A stretch of 64,000 nt of DNA, taken from contig JAFTUC010000022.1 of the NCBI GenBank assembly GCA_017466445.1, positions 1 to 64,000 on the forward strand, given 5' to 3'. Positions 36,162 through 43,602 of this stretch are shown here, in pieces. Source of the DNA: Clostridia bacterium. GTDB taxonomy: Bacteria > Bacillota > Clostridia > Oscillospirales > CAG-272. Below the pieces are notes generated by a model. That model did not search any database, had not been told where the DNA came from, and worked only from the letters and a program-made list of their open reading frames with translations. The first letter of the stretch is position 1. Every line of letters starts with the position of its first letter. A program made the translations under genes and the position numbers.

Positions 36162-37298
36162 ATGAAAAAAACAGTGGCCCTTCTTATGGCGCTTTTGCTT
36201 ATGCTTTCCGTGATTGTATCATGTACGTCTCCCGATAAGGGTGCAGACGGTGCTGATAAAAATGATGACAAGGATAAGAATAACGAAAACAGCGACAACT
36301 CGGATAATACCGATGATGAGAAAATGGAAGACGAAAACAAGATCGATTATAAGACGACAATGGACATTTATTTCGTTGTGGGTCAGTCCAATGCGGCGGG
36401 AAATACCGCGATAAGGGATATTCCCGGGATCAAGAGCCTTGACAGTGCGCTTTCCACCGGAACAGGCTTCTCAAACGTCCATTTTTCGGGAAATAGTTGG
36501 GCGACTCCGAATACCCGTATGTCCTGGCGCAAGACCACCTACGGTCTCGGAATAAACTCAAACTGTATCGGTCCCGAGCTCGGTATCGCGCATAGCCTTT
36601 CAAAGTACTACAATGCGGATACGGGCAGACACGCAGGTATCATAAAGTTCGCGCAGGGTAATACCCATCTTCTTAATCAGACCTATGCGGGCGCTAACGA
36701 TTACGGAAACTGGGTCTCCCCCTCTTATGCGGCGGCGATCGGCGCAAATTATAGCGATACCGCTATAACAGGCGGACTTTACCGCAAATTTCTCGATCAG
36801 ATAAAGGAAAGCATAAATACACTCGAGGCTTATAGCGGACATACCAAGATCAATCTCGTGGGACTTTATTGGATGCAGGGTGAGAACGACAGAGTAAATC
36901 CGATCGAGTATCAGAGAGCGATACAGTATTTTGTAAGCGATCTTCGTAAGGATATTTCCGATATAATGCTCGAGTTCACAAACGGCGAAAGCGACTGCGG
37001 TGCGGCAGATCTTCCCATGCTTATCGGAACGATCTCGCGTACCTGCGGAATCACCAATGCTGACACCGAGCTTATGGTCAATACACCCTTCGTGCTTATG
37101 CAGAAGAAGCTTCCCGAAACCATCGAGAACTGCTATATCGTTGATAATTCCAACTATAAGATCGGATCGTGGAATCCTAACACCAATAAGGTAAACGTTG
37201 TCGGAAACGATGTCTGGCACTGGAATCAGCGCGATATGGTTGCTATAGGACAGAACGTTGGAAATATGTTCCTTGACGAAATAGTAAAGAAAAAATAA
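36162..37298 (+). CDS. Lipoprotein SGNH esterase, sialate O-acetylesterase-like (copy 2)
   Basis: The 378-residue protein has the lipobox IVSC and an acidic linker rich in Asn, Asp and Lys. The same domain follows with VVGQSNAAG, CIGPELGIAHSL, GLYWMQGENDR and, at the end, GNDVWHWNQRDM. The catalytic Ser, Asp and His positions are kept. In the middle motif Glu-Asn replaces Glu-Thr of copy 1. Separate linker sequences and conserved catalytic domains indicate an old tandem duplication with continued use of all copies. Confidence 0.85.
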   Translation: MKKTVALLMALLLMLSVIVSCTSPDKGADGADKNDDKDKNNENSDNSDNTDDEKMEDENKIDYKTTMDIYFVVGQSNAAGNTAIRDIPGIKSLDSALSTGTGFSNVHFSGNSWATPNTRMSWRKTTYGLGINSNCIGPELGIAHSLSKYYNADTGRHAGIIKFAQGNTHLLNQTYAGANDYGNWVSPSYAAAIGANYSDTAITGGLYRKFLDQIKESINTLEAYSGHTKINLVGLYWMQGENDRVNPIEYQRAIQYFVSDLRKDISDIMLEFTNGESDCGAADLPMLIGTISRTCGITNADTELMVNTPFVLMQKKLPETIENCYIVDNSNYKIGSWNPNTNKVNVVGNDVWHWNQRDMVAIGQNVGNMFLDEIVKKK

Positions 37299-37313
37299 TA
37301 GACGAGACAAAAA

Positions 37314-38417
37314 ATGAAAAGAATAATTTCACTTATCATAGCACTGTCACTTTCGTTGGCAGTGCTTGTCTCCTGCTCGGGTAAAAATAATTCCGATGCC
37401 GATAAAAACGGCGTATCGGGAGGCAATCAGAAGCCTGATGGCAGTGAGGAAAAGGTAGACTATACGAAAACGATCGATATCTATCTCATAGCGGGACAGT
37501 CCAATGCTGCGGGATCGACCCTTATAAACGATGACATGTCTCTTTATAAGGATGTCAGAGAGACTCTCGACGGAGGATTTACTCACGTGCACTATTCGGG
37601 AAGAAGCTACGGCGTACCGACCGATAAAAGCAACTGGACCAAGACCACATCGGGGCAGGGGATCACGAACCGCCATATCGGTCCCGAGCTCGGACTTGCG
37701 AAATATCTCTCAAAGTATTATAACGGGGAAACCGGCAGACACGCGGGCATCATAAAGTTCGCTCACGGAGGCTCGAACCTGCTAAATTATACCGCGGGTA
37801 GCGGAAATCAGTACGGAAACTGGCTTCCGCCCTCATACGCAGAGGAGCTAGGTCTCAGCTATAAGGATAGCGAGATCACCGGCGGACTCTACCGTAAGTT
37901 CTTAAAGCAGTTTAAGACGAGCATAGAGGGTATAGAGTCTTATAGCGGACATACTAAGATCAATATCGTCGGACTTTACTGGATGCAGGGCGAGTCGGAC
38001 AGAGGTAACCCGAATCTGTACGCGCGTGTTTTCAAGATGTTTGTAAAAGATTTGAAAAAAGATCTTTCGAATATAACCCTTGAGTTTACAAATGGGGAAA
38101 GCGATTGCGGAGTTTCCGATATGGCTATCCTTGTCGGAGCTATATCGCAGACCTTCTCGATAAGTAATGCGAATACCGCATTTCAGGTCAACGTTCCGTT
38201 TATAAATATGCAGAAGGATCTTGTGAGATTTATCCCAAACTGCTATTTTGTGGATAATTCGCAGTTCGCCATAACTAAGTGGAATCAGTCTACCGGCAAG
38301 GTAGAGGTTGTCGGTAGCGATTCGGCACACTGGAACCAAAACGATATGATACAGATCGGAAAGAATGTCGGTAAGACCTTCGTTGAACATATCAAAAATA
38401 AAGGTAAAGGGAAGTAA
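37314..38417 (+). CDS. Lipoprotein SGNH esterase, sialate O-acetylesterase-like (copy 3)
   Basis: The 367-residue protein has the lipobox VLVSC and the shortest, more Gly/Asp-rich linker of the three. The catalytic domain has IAGQSNAAG, HIGPELGLAKYL, GLYWMQGESDR and GSDSAHWNQNDM. It starts 15 bp after copy 2 and is followed 29 bp later by a pantothenate kinase gene on the same strand. Substrate preference may differ between copies, since the segments after the serine motif are the most different. Confidence 0.85.
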   Translation: MKRIISLIIALSLSLAVLVSCSGKNNSDADKNGVSGGNQKPDGSEEKVDYTKTIDIYLIAGQSNAAGSTLINDDMSLYKDVRETLDGGFTHVHYSGRSYGVPTDKSNWTKTTSGQGITNRHIGPELGLAKYLSKYYNGETGRHAGIIKFAHGGSNLLNYTAGSGNQYGNWLPPSYAEELGLSYKDSEITGGLYRKFLKQFKTSIEGIESYSGHTKINIVGLYWMQGESDRGNPNLYARVFKMFVKDLKKDLSNITLEFTNGESDCGVSDMAILVGAISQTFSISNANTAFQVNVPFINMQKDLVRFIPNCYFVDNSQFAITKWNQSTGKVEVVGSDSAHWNQNDMIQIGKNVGKTFVEHIKNKGKGK

Positions 38418-38446
38418 AGAGACCCCTTTGTAAAGGAGCGATTTTT

Positions 38447-39277
38447 ATGTCAAAACAGTATGTTGTCGGTATCGATATCGGCGGCAGTACGACCAAGATT
38501 GTTGCGTTTGACGAGAATAAAAGGCTCGTGGCGCCTATGTTCGTTCACGCAGAGGATCAGCTTACCTCAATATACGGAGCGTTCGGAAAATTTACGTCTG
38601 AAAATAAGATCGATCTTTCTCAGATAAGAAAGATCATGCTCACCGGAGTAGGTGCTACCTATATCACGAGCCCTCTTTATAATATCCCGTGCGACACTCT
38701 CGTTGAGTTTCCCTGCGTCGGTAGGGGAGGTCTCTACCTGTCGGGTCTCGATGAGGCGATCGTTGTAAGCATGGGAACGGGAACCGCTATCGTTCACGCG
38801 TGCAGCAACGGTGGCTTTGAGTATCTCGGAGGAACGGGCGTGGGCGGAGGAACGCTTATCGGACTTTCCAAGAAGATGCTAAAGACCGATAATATTGCAA
38901 ATATAGTCGAGCTTGCCTCCGGCGGAGATATCTCTAAGGTAGACCTCAGAGTAAGCGATATAACCAAAAATGATATCCATCCCGGACTCGCTCCCGACCT
39001 TACCGCATCCAATTTCGGAAAGCTCAGCGATCTTGCATCACCCTCGGATATAGCGCTCGGACTCTTTAATATGATATACGAATCTGTGGCTATGACCGCG
39101 GCGTTCGCGGCGAGAAGATACGGTATAAAAAATATCGTGCTTACGGGAAATATGACCACTCTGCCGCAGGCGAAGCAGGTTTTCGAGAATATGAATAACC
39201 TTTTTGAGGTGAACTATATAATTCCCGAAAATTCGCGCTTCGGTACGGTCATCGGAGCGGCACTTGCCCTTGTTTAA
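38447..39277 (+). CDS. coaW: Type II pantothenate kinase
   Basis: The kinase makes 4'-phosphopantothenate, the first step to coenzyme A. The 276-residue ASKHA-fold protein has the phosphate-binding VGIDIGGSTTKIVAFD at the N-terminus, IMLTGVGA near 65, VSMGTGTAIVHA near 110, GGTGVGGGTLIGLSK near 128 and NIVLTGNMTT near 228. This is the staphylococcal-type class II enzyme, not the CoaX or CoaA type. It follows the esterase genes on the same strand behind its own AAAGGAG site; co-transcription is possible, but a functional link is not evident. Confidence 0.9.
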   Translation: MSKQYVVGIDIGGSTTKIVAFDENKRLVAPMFVHAEDQLTSIYGAFGKFTSENKIDLSQIRKIMLTGVGATYITSPLYNIPCDTLVEFPCVGRGGLYLSGLDEAIVVSMGTGTAIVHACSNGGFEYLGGTGVGGGTLIGLSKKMLKTDNIANIVELASGGDISKVDLRVSDITKNDIHPGLAPDLTASNFGKLSDLASPSDIALGLFNMIYESVAMTAAFAARRYGIKNIVLTGNMTTLPQAKQVFENMNNLFEVNYIIPENSRFGTVIGAALALV

Positions 39278-39288
39278 TAATAAAAATG

Positions 39289-39316
39289 GATCCGCAGCTT
39301 GTCTTAACTGCGGATC
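39289..39316. terminator. Hairpin between coaW and spoVT (convergent)
   Basis: GATCCGCAG / CTGCGGATC stem, with a T-rich CATTTTTATT after it on the minus strand and ATGTTTTA on the plus strand. Confidence 0.75.
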
Positions 39317-39321
39317 ATGTT

Positions 39322-39870
39322 TTAGCTTTCTATCTGCTTGCCGAGGAAGGTCGCTGCGGTCGTGACTATCTTTTTTTCAACGTCGGGGTCAAGAGTCGAG
39401 GAGGATCCCGATTCGCAAAGCGAGACTACGCATCCGGCAATGTCGCCCTCGCTTATTATAGGCATAGCACAGCTTATGAAATGCCCGGTAGCGTCGGGAG
39501 TTGCTTTTAATTTTTCCTTGCCCGCTTCGTGAAAATATATAGAACGGCTCTCGATGATCTTTTCAAGCTCGCTTGATATAGAACGGTCGGCGTATTCCTT
39601 TTTTGAAAGACCCGAAAAAGCGATTACAGAGCTTCGGTCACATACTGCAATGGCCATAGAGCAGACCTTGTGGAGTGCCTCCGCGTATTGGGATGCACGA
39701 GCGCTCAGCTCGCCTATAGGCGAATATTTTTTGAATATGACCTCACCTTCACGGTCGGTAAATATTTCAAGCGGGTCTCCTTCACGGATCCGCATTGTCC
39801 TTCTAATCTCTTTCGGTATAACCACACGACCTAAGTCGTCGATTCTTCTAACTATTCCTGTTGCTTTCAT
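39322..39870 (-). CDS. spoVT: Stage V sporulation protein T (SpoVT)
   Basis: SpoVT is a sigma-G-dependent regulator of late forespore genes. The 182-residue protein has the AbrB-type swapped-hairpin DNA-binding domain MKATGIVRRIDDLGRVVIPK at residues 1-50 and a C-terminal GAF-like domain, the known two-domain layout. The start at 39870 is fixed by the conserved N-terminus and an AAAGGAG site. A palindromic repeat (39899-39968) separates it from a sigma-G-like promoter at 39994-40023. Two short paralogues with an almost identical DNA-binding domain occur at 41007 and 48427. Confidence 0.94.
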   Translation of the reverse strand: MKATGIVRRIDDLGRVVIPKEIRRTMRIREGDPLEIFTDREGEVIFKKYSPIGELSARASQYAEALHKVCSMAIAVCDRSSVIAFSGLSKKEYADRSISSELEKIIESRSIYFHEAGKEKLKATPDATGHFISCAMPIISEGDIAGCVVSLCESGSSSTLDPDVEKKIVTTAATFLGKQIES

Positions 39871-39898
39871 ATATAAATCTCCTTTTACAAATACAGCG

Positions 39899-39968
39899 TA
39901 GGGGCGATTCACGAATCGCCCGCCTAACGTTCGCAAAATCCAAACAGGCGATTCGTGAATCGCCCCTA
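39899..39968. repeat. REP/MITE-like element with 22-bp terminal inverted repeats
   Basis: The arms 39899-39920 and 39947-39968 are perfect inverted copies (starting TAGGGGCGATTC). Each arm contains an inner palindrome around GGCGATTC/GAATCGCC. The element lies between the spoVT ribosome binding site and the putative promoter, so it is probably in the 5' leader. Confidence 0.8.
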
Positions 39969-39993
39969 CATCAAAATTTTAAATTTGTGATGT

Positions 39994-40023
39994 TATTATT
40001 TGTAATATAAAGAATATTTATAC
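39994..40023 (-). promoter_or_regulatory. spoVT: Sigma-G-like promoter of spoVT
   Basis: On the minus strand GTATA (40019-40023), 18-bp spacer, AATAATA (39994-40000), matching the forespore consensus GHATR / CATNHTA at all but one -10 position. Similar elements precede the two short paralogues. Confidence 0.5.
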
Positions 40024-40031
40024 TGAATCAA

Positions 40032-40060
40032 TTTACTTTTAAAAGTAAATGTGTTATAAT
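40032..40060 (+). promoter_or_regulatory. Promoter with overlapping palindrome before the PH-like membrane protein
   Basis: TTTACT (40032-40037), 17-bp spacer, TATAAT (40055-40060). A perfect 20-bp palindrome (40031-40050, half ATTTACTTTT) covers the -35 region and most of the spacer and may be an operator. Confidence 0.65.
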
Positions 40061-40080
40061 AAATTTAACGAGGTGTTTAT

Positions 40081-40986
40081 ATGAACAAAAGAAAACAATT
40101 TGCATTAAATAAGCTTTTTAACTTTTGCGTTATTTTGGGTTTGTTTTTTGCATGGGGTTCAATAGAGTTTTTTAGGGAGAACGATAGCGCTTGGGGTTTA
40201 GGTTTTGGTATAGTGGCATTGCTTCTTATAGTACTTCCCGCCATCTTTACGCCCTATTGCTATGCTTTTGACAACGAGGGAGTATCTTTATGCTACATTT
40301 TTCTTCCTGTCGAAAGATATCTATGGAAAGATATCCACGCTATTGAGGTCGAAGACATAAGACTTGACACCTCATCACAAGTGACTATCTTTGATTTTTT
40401 CTATGCAAGTGTTTTTAGCATTAGGGGGAGCAACATAGGCAAATGCAGGTTTTATATGAATGGGCATATCCGCAAGAGTTTTAGAACAAAATACCTACTT
40501 GAAAAGTATTGGGACGGAACAATAACGGGCTATCTGTTTGAGGATGCTAAAAACTGGATAAATAAGCGAAAAACGAGAAAACAGGCACAAACAAAGGCAC
40601 ATTTAACAGACGAGATTGTTCCAATGGAGCGAGAAATAAGAGCAGAAACAAGAGAATGGCTAAAACCGTTTATAGCACAAGCCAAACAATACAACCTTGA
40701 TATCAAGCCAAAATATTTATATATCACAAAGGATTTTGAAAAATTAACTTCCAGACCCAAAGAAGGATATACATATACGCTAGTTTCGAAAATTTCTCAC
40801 TTTAATGAAACCGACGAAAGCCGTATAGTTGTTGTCAGTGTGGATTTGTTATATGTTCGACTTGGAAAAACGGCTTATCGCGGTGTTAAAAACAAACACA
40901 TCGAAGAAGAATTTGAATTCACATTTTCTGATGTGTTAAACGAAATAAACAAGAACGGAATAGAAGTTTATTGTAAGAATAATTGA
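40081..40986 (+). CDS. Membrane protein with bacterial PH-like domain, unknown function
   Basis: The 301-residue protein has two N-terminal membrane segments (about residues 13-25 and 38-56), followed by a segment resembling bacterial PH domains (FDNEGVSLCYIFLPVERYLWKDIHAIEV, split here as FDNEGVSLCY and YLWKDIHAIEV). The C-terminal half is charged and soluble, with a long helical region around residues 160-200. I do not recognise the full-length family. It is clearly more AT-rich than the housekeeping genes, uses many AAA, TTT and ATA codons, and is likely acquired. It has a palindrome-covered promoter and a hairpin terminator. Confidence 0.7.
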   Translation: MNKRKQFALNKLFNFCVILGLFFAWGSIEFFRENDSAWGLGFGIVALLLIVLPAIFTPYCYAFDNEGVSLCYIFLPVERYLWKDIHAIEVEDIRLDTSSQVTIFDFFYASVFSIRGSNIGKCRFYMNGHIRKSFRTKYLLEKYWDGTITGYLFEDAKNWINKRKTRKQAQTKAHLTDEIVPMEREIRAETREWLKPFIAQAKQYNLDIKPKYLYITKDFEKLTSRPKEGYTYTLVSKISHFNETDESRIVVVSVDLLYVRLGKTAYRGVKNKHIEEEFEFTFSDVLNEINKNGIEVYCKNN

Positions 40987-40993
40987 TTATAAC

Positions 40994-41016
40994 AGCGAGG
41001 TGAATTTCACCTCGCT
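40994..41016. terminator. Palindromic terminator (repeat unit, copy 1)
   Basis: Perfect arms AGCGAGGTGAA and TTCACCTCGCT surround one base. It follows the stop at 40986 and, on the minus strand, contains the last codons and TGA of the 58-residue AbrB gene. A second copy lies at 50706-50728. Confidence 0.75.
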
Positions 41017-41183
41017 TTATATCTTTCCACCACACTATGTATCGCCATACAAAACTTGTCGAAAGGTGTCAATGTTGTATGAGAGGGGTCTCCTTCACGG
41101 ATTCTCATAGTCCTTCTAATCTCTTTCGGTATAACCACACGACCTAAATCGTCGATCCTTCTTACAATACCTGTTGCTTTCAT
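41007..41183 (-). CDS. Short SpoVT/AbrB-type DNA-binding protein (58 residues)
   Basis: The protein is MKATGIVRRIDDLGRVVIPK plus the rest of the AbrB swapped-hairpin domain to GDPSHTTL, then about 22 unrelated residues ending ERYKAR; the GAF-like part of SpoVT is absent. The first 33 residues are identical to SpoVT at 39322-39870. An AAGGAG site precedes the ATG, and a sigma-G-like promoter follows upstream. The stop codon lies inside the palindromic hairpin shared with the upstream gene. It may bind SpoVT sites alone or form mixed dimers with SpoVT; a decaying duplicate is the alternative. Confidence 0.8.
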   Translation of the reverse strand: MKATGIVRRIDDLGRVVIPKEIRRTMRIREGDPSHTTLTPFDKFCMAIHSVVERYKAR

Positions 41184-41218
41184 ATATACAATTCTCCTTA
41201 AATTACAAATTGTGTTGT

Positions 41219-41246
41219 TATTATCTGTATTTTGGAAGAAATATAC
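41219..41246 (-). promoter_or_regulatory. Sigma-G-like promoter of the 58-residue AbrB gene
   Basis: On the minus strand GTATA (41242-41246), 16-bp spacer, GATAATA (41219-41225). The sequence from the -10 to the ribosome binding site resembles that of spoVT. Confidence 0.45.
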
Positions 41247-41254
41247 CGCATAAC

Positions 41255-41283
41255 TTGACTTTTAAAATGAAATGTGATATAAT
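41255..41283 (+). promoter_or_regulatory. Promoter upstream of a truncated gene and the 704-residue protein
   Basis: TTGACT (41255-41260), 17-bp spacer, perfect TATAAT (41278-41283). It strongly resembles the promoter at 40032-40060 (TTTTAAAA...AAATGTG...TATAAT), so the two regions share ancestry. Confidence 0.7.
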
Positions 41284-41311
41284 TAAGAATAACTATTGGA
41301 GGTTTTAATTT

Positions 41312-41404
41312 GTGCTTGATAATTTATACGAAAACATAGGGAGTAAAATTAAAAATTGGGCAAAAATGAAAGGAACTGAAAAATGTTTGAAAACGTTACG
41401 TTAG
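41312..41404 (+). pseudogene. Remnant N-terminus of a membrane-protein gene
   Basis: After a TTGGAGG site, a GTG opens a 30-codon frame reading MLDNLYENIGSKIKNWAKMK and then TEKCLKTLR. The first ~18 residues match the start of common Clostridial small membrane proteins (YENIGxKIKxxAK), but the expected transmembrane helix is missing and the frame runs into the start of the next gene. This looks like a gene cut by insertion of the 704-residue gene; it could also serve as a translated leader for that gene. Confidence 0.5.
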
Positions 41405-43497
41405 AATTGAGCCTAAAGCCTTTTAAACAAACCGATGAAACCTATATTCGAAAGGTATGCGCGCAAATATTTGAACAATGGCGACCGCTTTTAAAAAAGC
41501 GAAAGTCGATCTCAATCATGCTTTGGGTTGGCGACGGAAGCGAGATATTGGATTACGCGGGAAAATTGGACGGCGTGTTCGAATGGGCACGCTTTGTCGG
41601 AACGGCAAATCTGCCGTATTTGGAAGACGGCGAGCCTCTTGAAACCTCTTTGCACAAAAGAAAGCAAGATTACATCAAAAACGCGCCCGTGATGACCTAC
41701 GGTATCCTCAAGACGATCATATCCACCTTAAAGGAAGAAGGTAAAAAAGCATTTTCCGAGGCTGTGATACGGATAGGCGAAACCTTTGACATCGGTCCCG
41801 AATTTGCCATTTCGGATTTCAAATACAACCGCCATACCGAGATCTGCTCGGGCTCAAGAATGGACAATCACGGAATTGTTGATGCAACGGCAACCTTACA
41901 CGCGGATGACCGCTATTATGCCGCCTATCCCGTCGGAATCCCCGAGGGAACGCCCTTTGGCACATTTCTCGGCAAGCAAGCGAACATTTTCCTTGCCGAC
42001 ATGGGCTTTGACTATCTCTGGCTTTCAAACGGGCTTGGCTTCAGCGCCGATCCGTGGAAGCTGACGGGCAAGATTTTCGACGGCGAGCGCTATTATCCCG
42101 AGAAGCTTGCGGAGACCAAAAAGAAGGTCTTTGATTTCTGGCGGCTTTTTCGCGCGGAATGTTCTTTCCCGTTGGAAACGCGCGGCACAAACAATTCGGT
42201 GGGCATTGACTATGCCAGCGACGGTGTGCCGCTTCACGACATTTACAATGCGGGCTTTGACATCACCGCCCCTCCGAACTCGCCCTGGGCGGCACTCAAC
42301 GACAACTACGGTCTTGAGATTATGGGGCACATGACGCGCATCTGCGAGTTGCCAAATGAAAGATTTCCGTTTCGCTACTATATCCACGATCCTTGGTGGA
42401 TCAATTCGCCATGGTACGACCGCTACGATGGCTCTCCTTGCGACATTTATCTTCCTATGGCGATCTCTCGCATCAATGCCGACGGAAAGATAGAAACGGC
42501 AAATTCTCTCAATATCCTTTCCATTGATAATTCCTATGGAGATATGCCCGATGCGTGTGTCAACGAGCCTCTGCCGCACATCCTGAAAGCAGAAAAGGAC
42601 GCGGCGGACGAGCCTGCGCCCTTGGTTTGGGTCTATCCTATGCGTGAGTACACTACGTCGGAGAATGCCGAACTTCTCCGAGAAATGAATCTTGGAGATA
42701 ACTATATCTGTGACGCGATCAACGATGGACTTCCGCTTTGCTGCGTGGTGTCAACCGACAATTTCTTAAAGCACAGTGTAGATATTTATAAGAAGAGCAT
42801 ATTGATCTCGCCTGTTCCCGAAAATTCCGGCGTACTTGATCGACTATTAACCTTTGCAAAGCAAGGCACTGGCGTACTTGTATACGGAACGAAGGAAAAG
42901 CTTCAAACAGTCCCAAACTTTGACAACTTGGTGAAGCTTGACGTTGAAGAGAGCGCAGGTCATTTGCGCGAGGCACTGTCAGCGTGGGGATATGAGATCT
43001 CCTTTGCCAAAAAAGAGGCGGGCATCAAGCCCCCCACCATCGGTATCGTGCGACATGATAACGGTCTGTTTTTCTCGGTCTACAATGCAAACACCACTAC
43101 CGACACGCACTTGAAATTCCCATTTGGCGCACCGATTTTATGCGGTGCAGAAGCCGAAATGACAGACGGAAGATCGTCCTATCGCTTCAGCCGAGGTGAA
43201 CATCGGGAATGCAGAGTATTCGTTGAGCAAAATAGCGGTGTCATCTCCTGCCGCGAAGCGCCCCCTGTCAACGCGCGATACAGACGAGCGATCAAAATAA
43301 CCGGACTTCGTGATGCGACCGTATGCTTGTTTCCCGAAAAAGACTGCGAAACCGCAGCTTCGATTGCAAAGTCCACCGACCATACACCCGAATTCGATCC
43401 TCGATTTACTGTCGTCCATGATGAAAAATACGGCACCTATCTGAAGGGTGAGCATATCAGCGGAAGAATCTATTTTCTGATTGGACACAAGCATTGA
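41383..43497 (+). CDS. Large protein of unknown function, possible glycoside hydrolase
   Basis: I do not recognise this 704-residue family. The first ~390 residues look like an alpha/beta barrel with many aromatic and acidic residues (LELSLKPFK, FEWARFVG, IGETFDIGPEF, YIHDPWWINSPWYDRYD, DIYLPMAISRI). Residues 395-560 resemble the Rossmann-like trimerisation/GATase domain of GH42-type enzymes (FAKQGTGVLVYGTKEKLQ). The remainder is a beta-rich C-terminal domain. It has no signal peptide. Codon use (more GGC, AAC, TTG, CAA) differs from the core genes. The start follows AAAGGAAC and lies within the remnant frame at 41312-41404. The layout parallels the GHL6-type protein at 44811. Confidence 0.7.
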   Translation: MFENVTLELSLKPFKQTDETYIRKVCAQIFEQWRPLLKKRKSISIMLWVGDGSEILDYAGKLDGVFEWARFVGTANLPYLEDGEPLETSLHKRKQDYIKNAPVMTYGILKTIISTLKEEGKKAFSEAVIRIGETFDIGPEFAISDFKYNRHTEICSGSRMDNHGIVDATATLHADDRYYAAYPVGIPEGTPFGTFLGKQANIFLADMGFDYLWLSNGLGFSADPWKLTGKIFDGERYYPEKLAETKKKVFDFWRLFRAECSFPLETRGTNNSVGIDYASDGVPLHDIYNAGFDITAPPNSPWAALNDNYGLEIMGHMTRICELPNERFPFRYYIHDPWWINSPWYDRYDGSPCDIYLPMAISRINADGKIETANSLNILSIDNSYGDMPDACVNEPLPHILKAEKDAADEPAPLVWVYPMREYTTSENAELLREMNLGDNYICDAINDGLPLCCVVSTDNFLKHSVDIYKKSILISPVPENSGVLDRLLTFAKQGTGVLVYGTKEKLQTVPNFDNLVKLDVEESAGHLREALSAWGYEISFAKKEAGIKPPTIGIVRHDNGLFFSVYNANTTTDTHLKFPFGAPILCGAEAEMTDGRSSYRFSRGEHRECRVFVEQNSGVISCREAPPVNARYRRAIKITGLRDATVCLFPEKDCETAASIAKSTDHTPEFDPRFTVVHDEKYGTYLKGEHISGRIYFLIGHKH

Positions 43498-43535
43498 TCT
43501 CTTGTTTTAAACATTTCGAAAACCATAAAAAAATT

Positions 43536-43574
43536 GGACACATCACTGAGGAAAGCCTCCAAAATGATGTGTCC
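43536..43574. repeat. 39-bp hairpin repeat, copy A
   Basis: Outer arms GGACACATCA and TGATGTGTCC (10 bp, perfect) and an inner GAGG/CCTC stem. Copy B at 47832-47870 has the same length and orientation and the same outer arms, with a different inner stem. It can end the 704-residue gene transcript and, on the other strand, the cupin gene. Confidence 0.8.
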
Positions 43575-43602
43575 GATCTTTTATTTAATAGCTTTTTGTC
43601 AT

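Noticed and set aside
35027-36340. A 437-codon frame antisense to the first esterase
   Set aside because: It spans the acidic linkers and catalytic domain in reverse; the apparent hydrophobic runs come from reversed Asn/Glu codons. No start signal is present.
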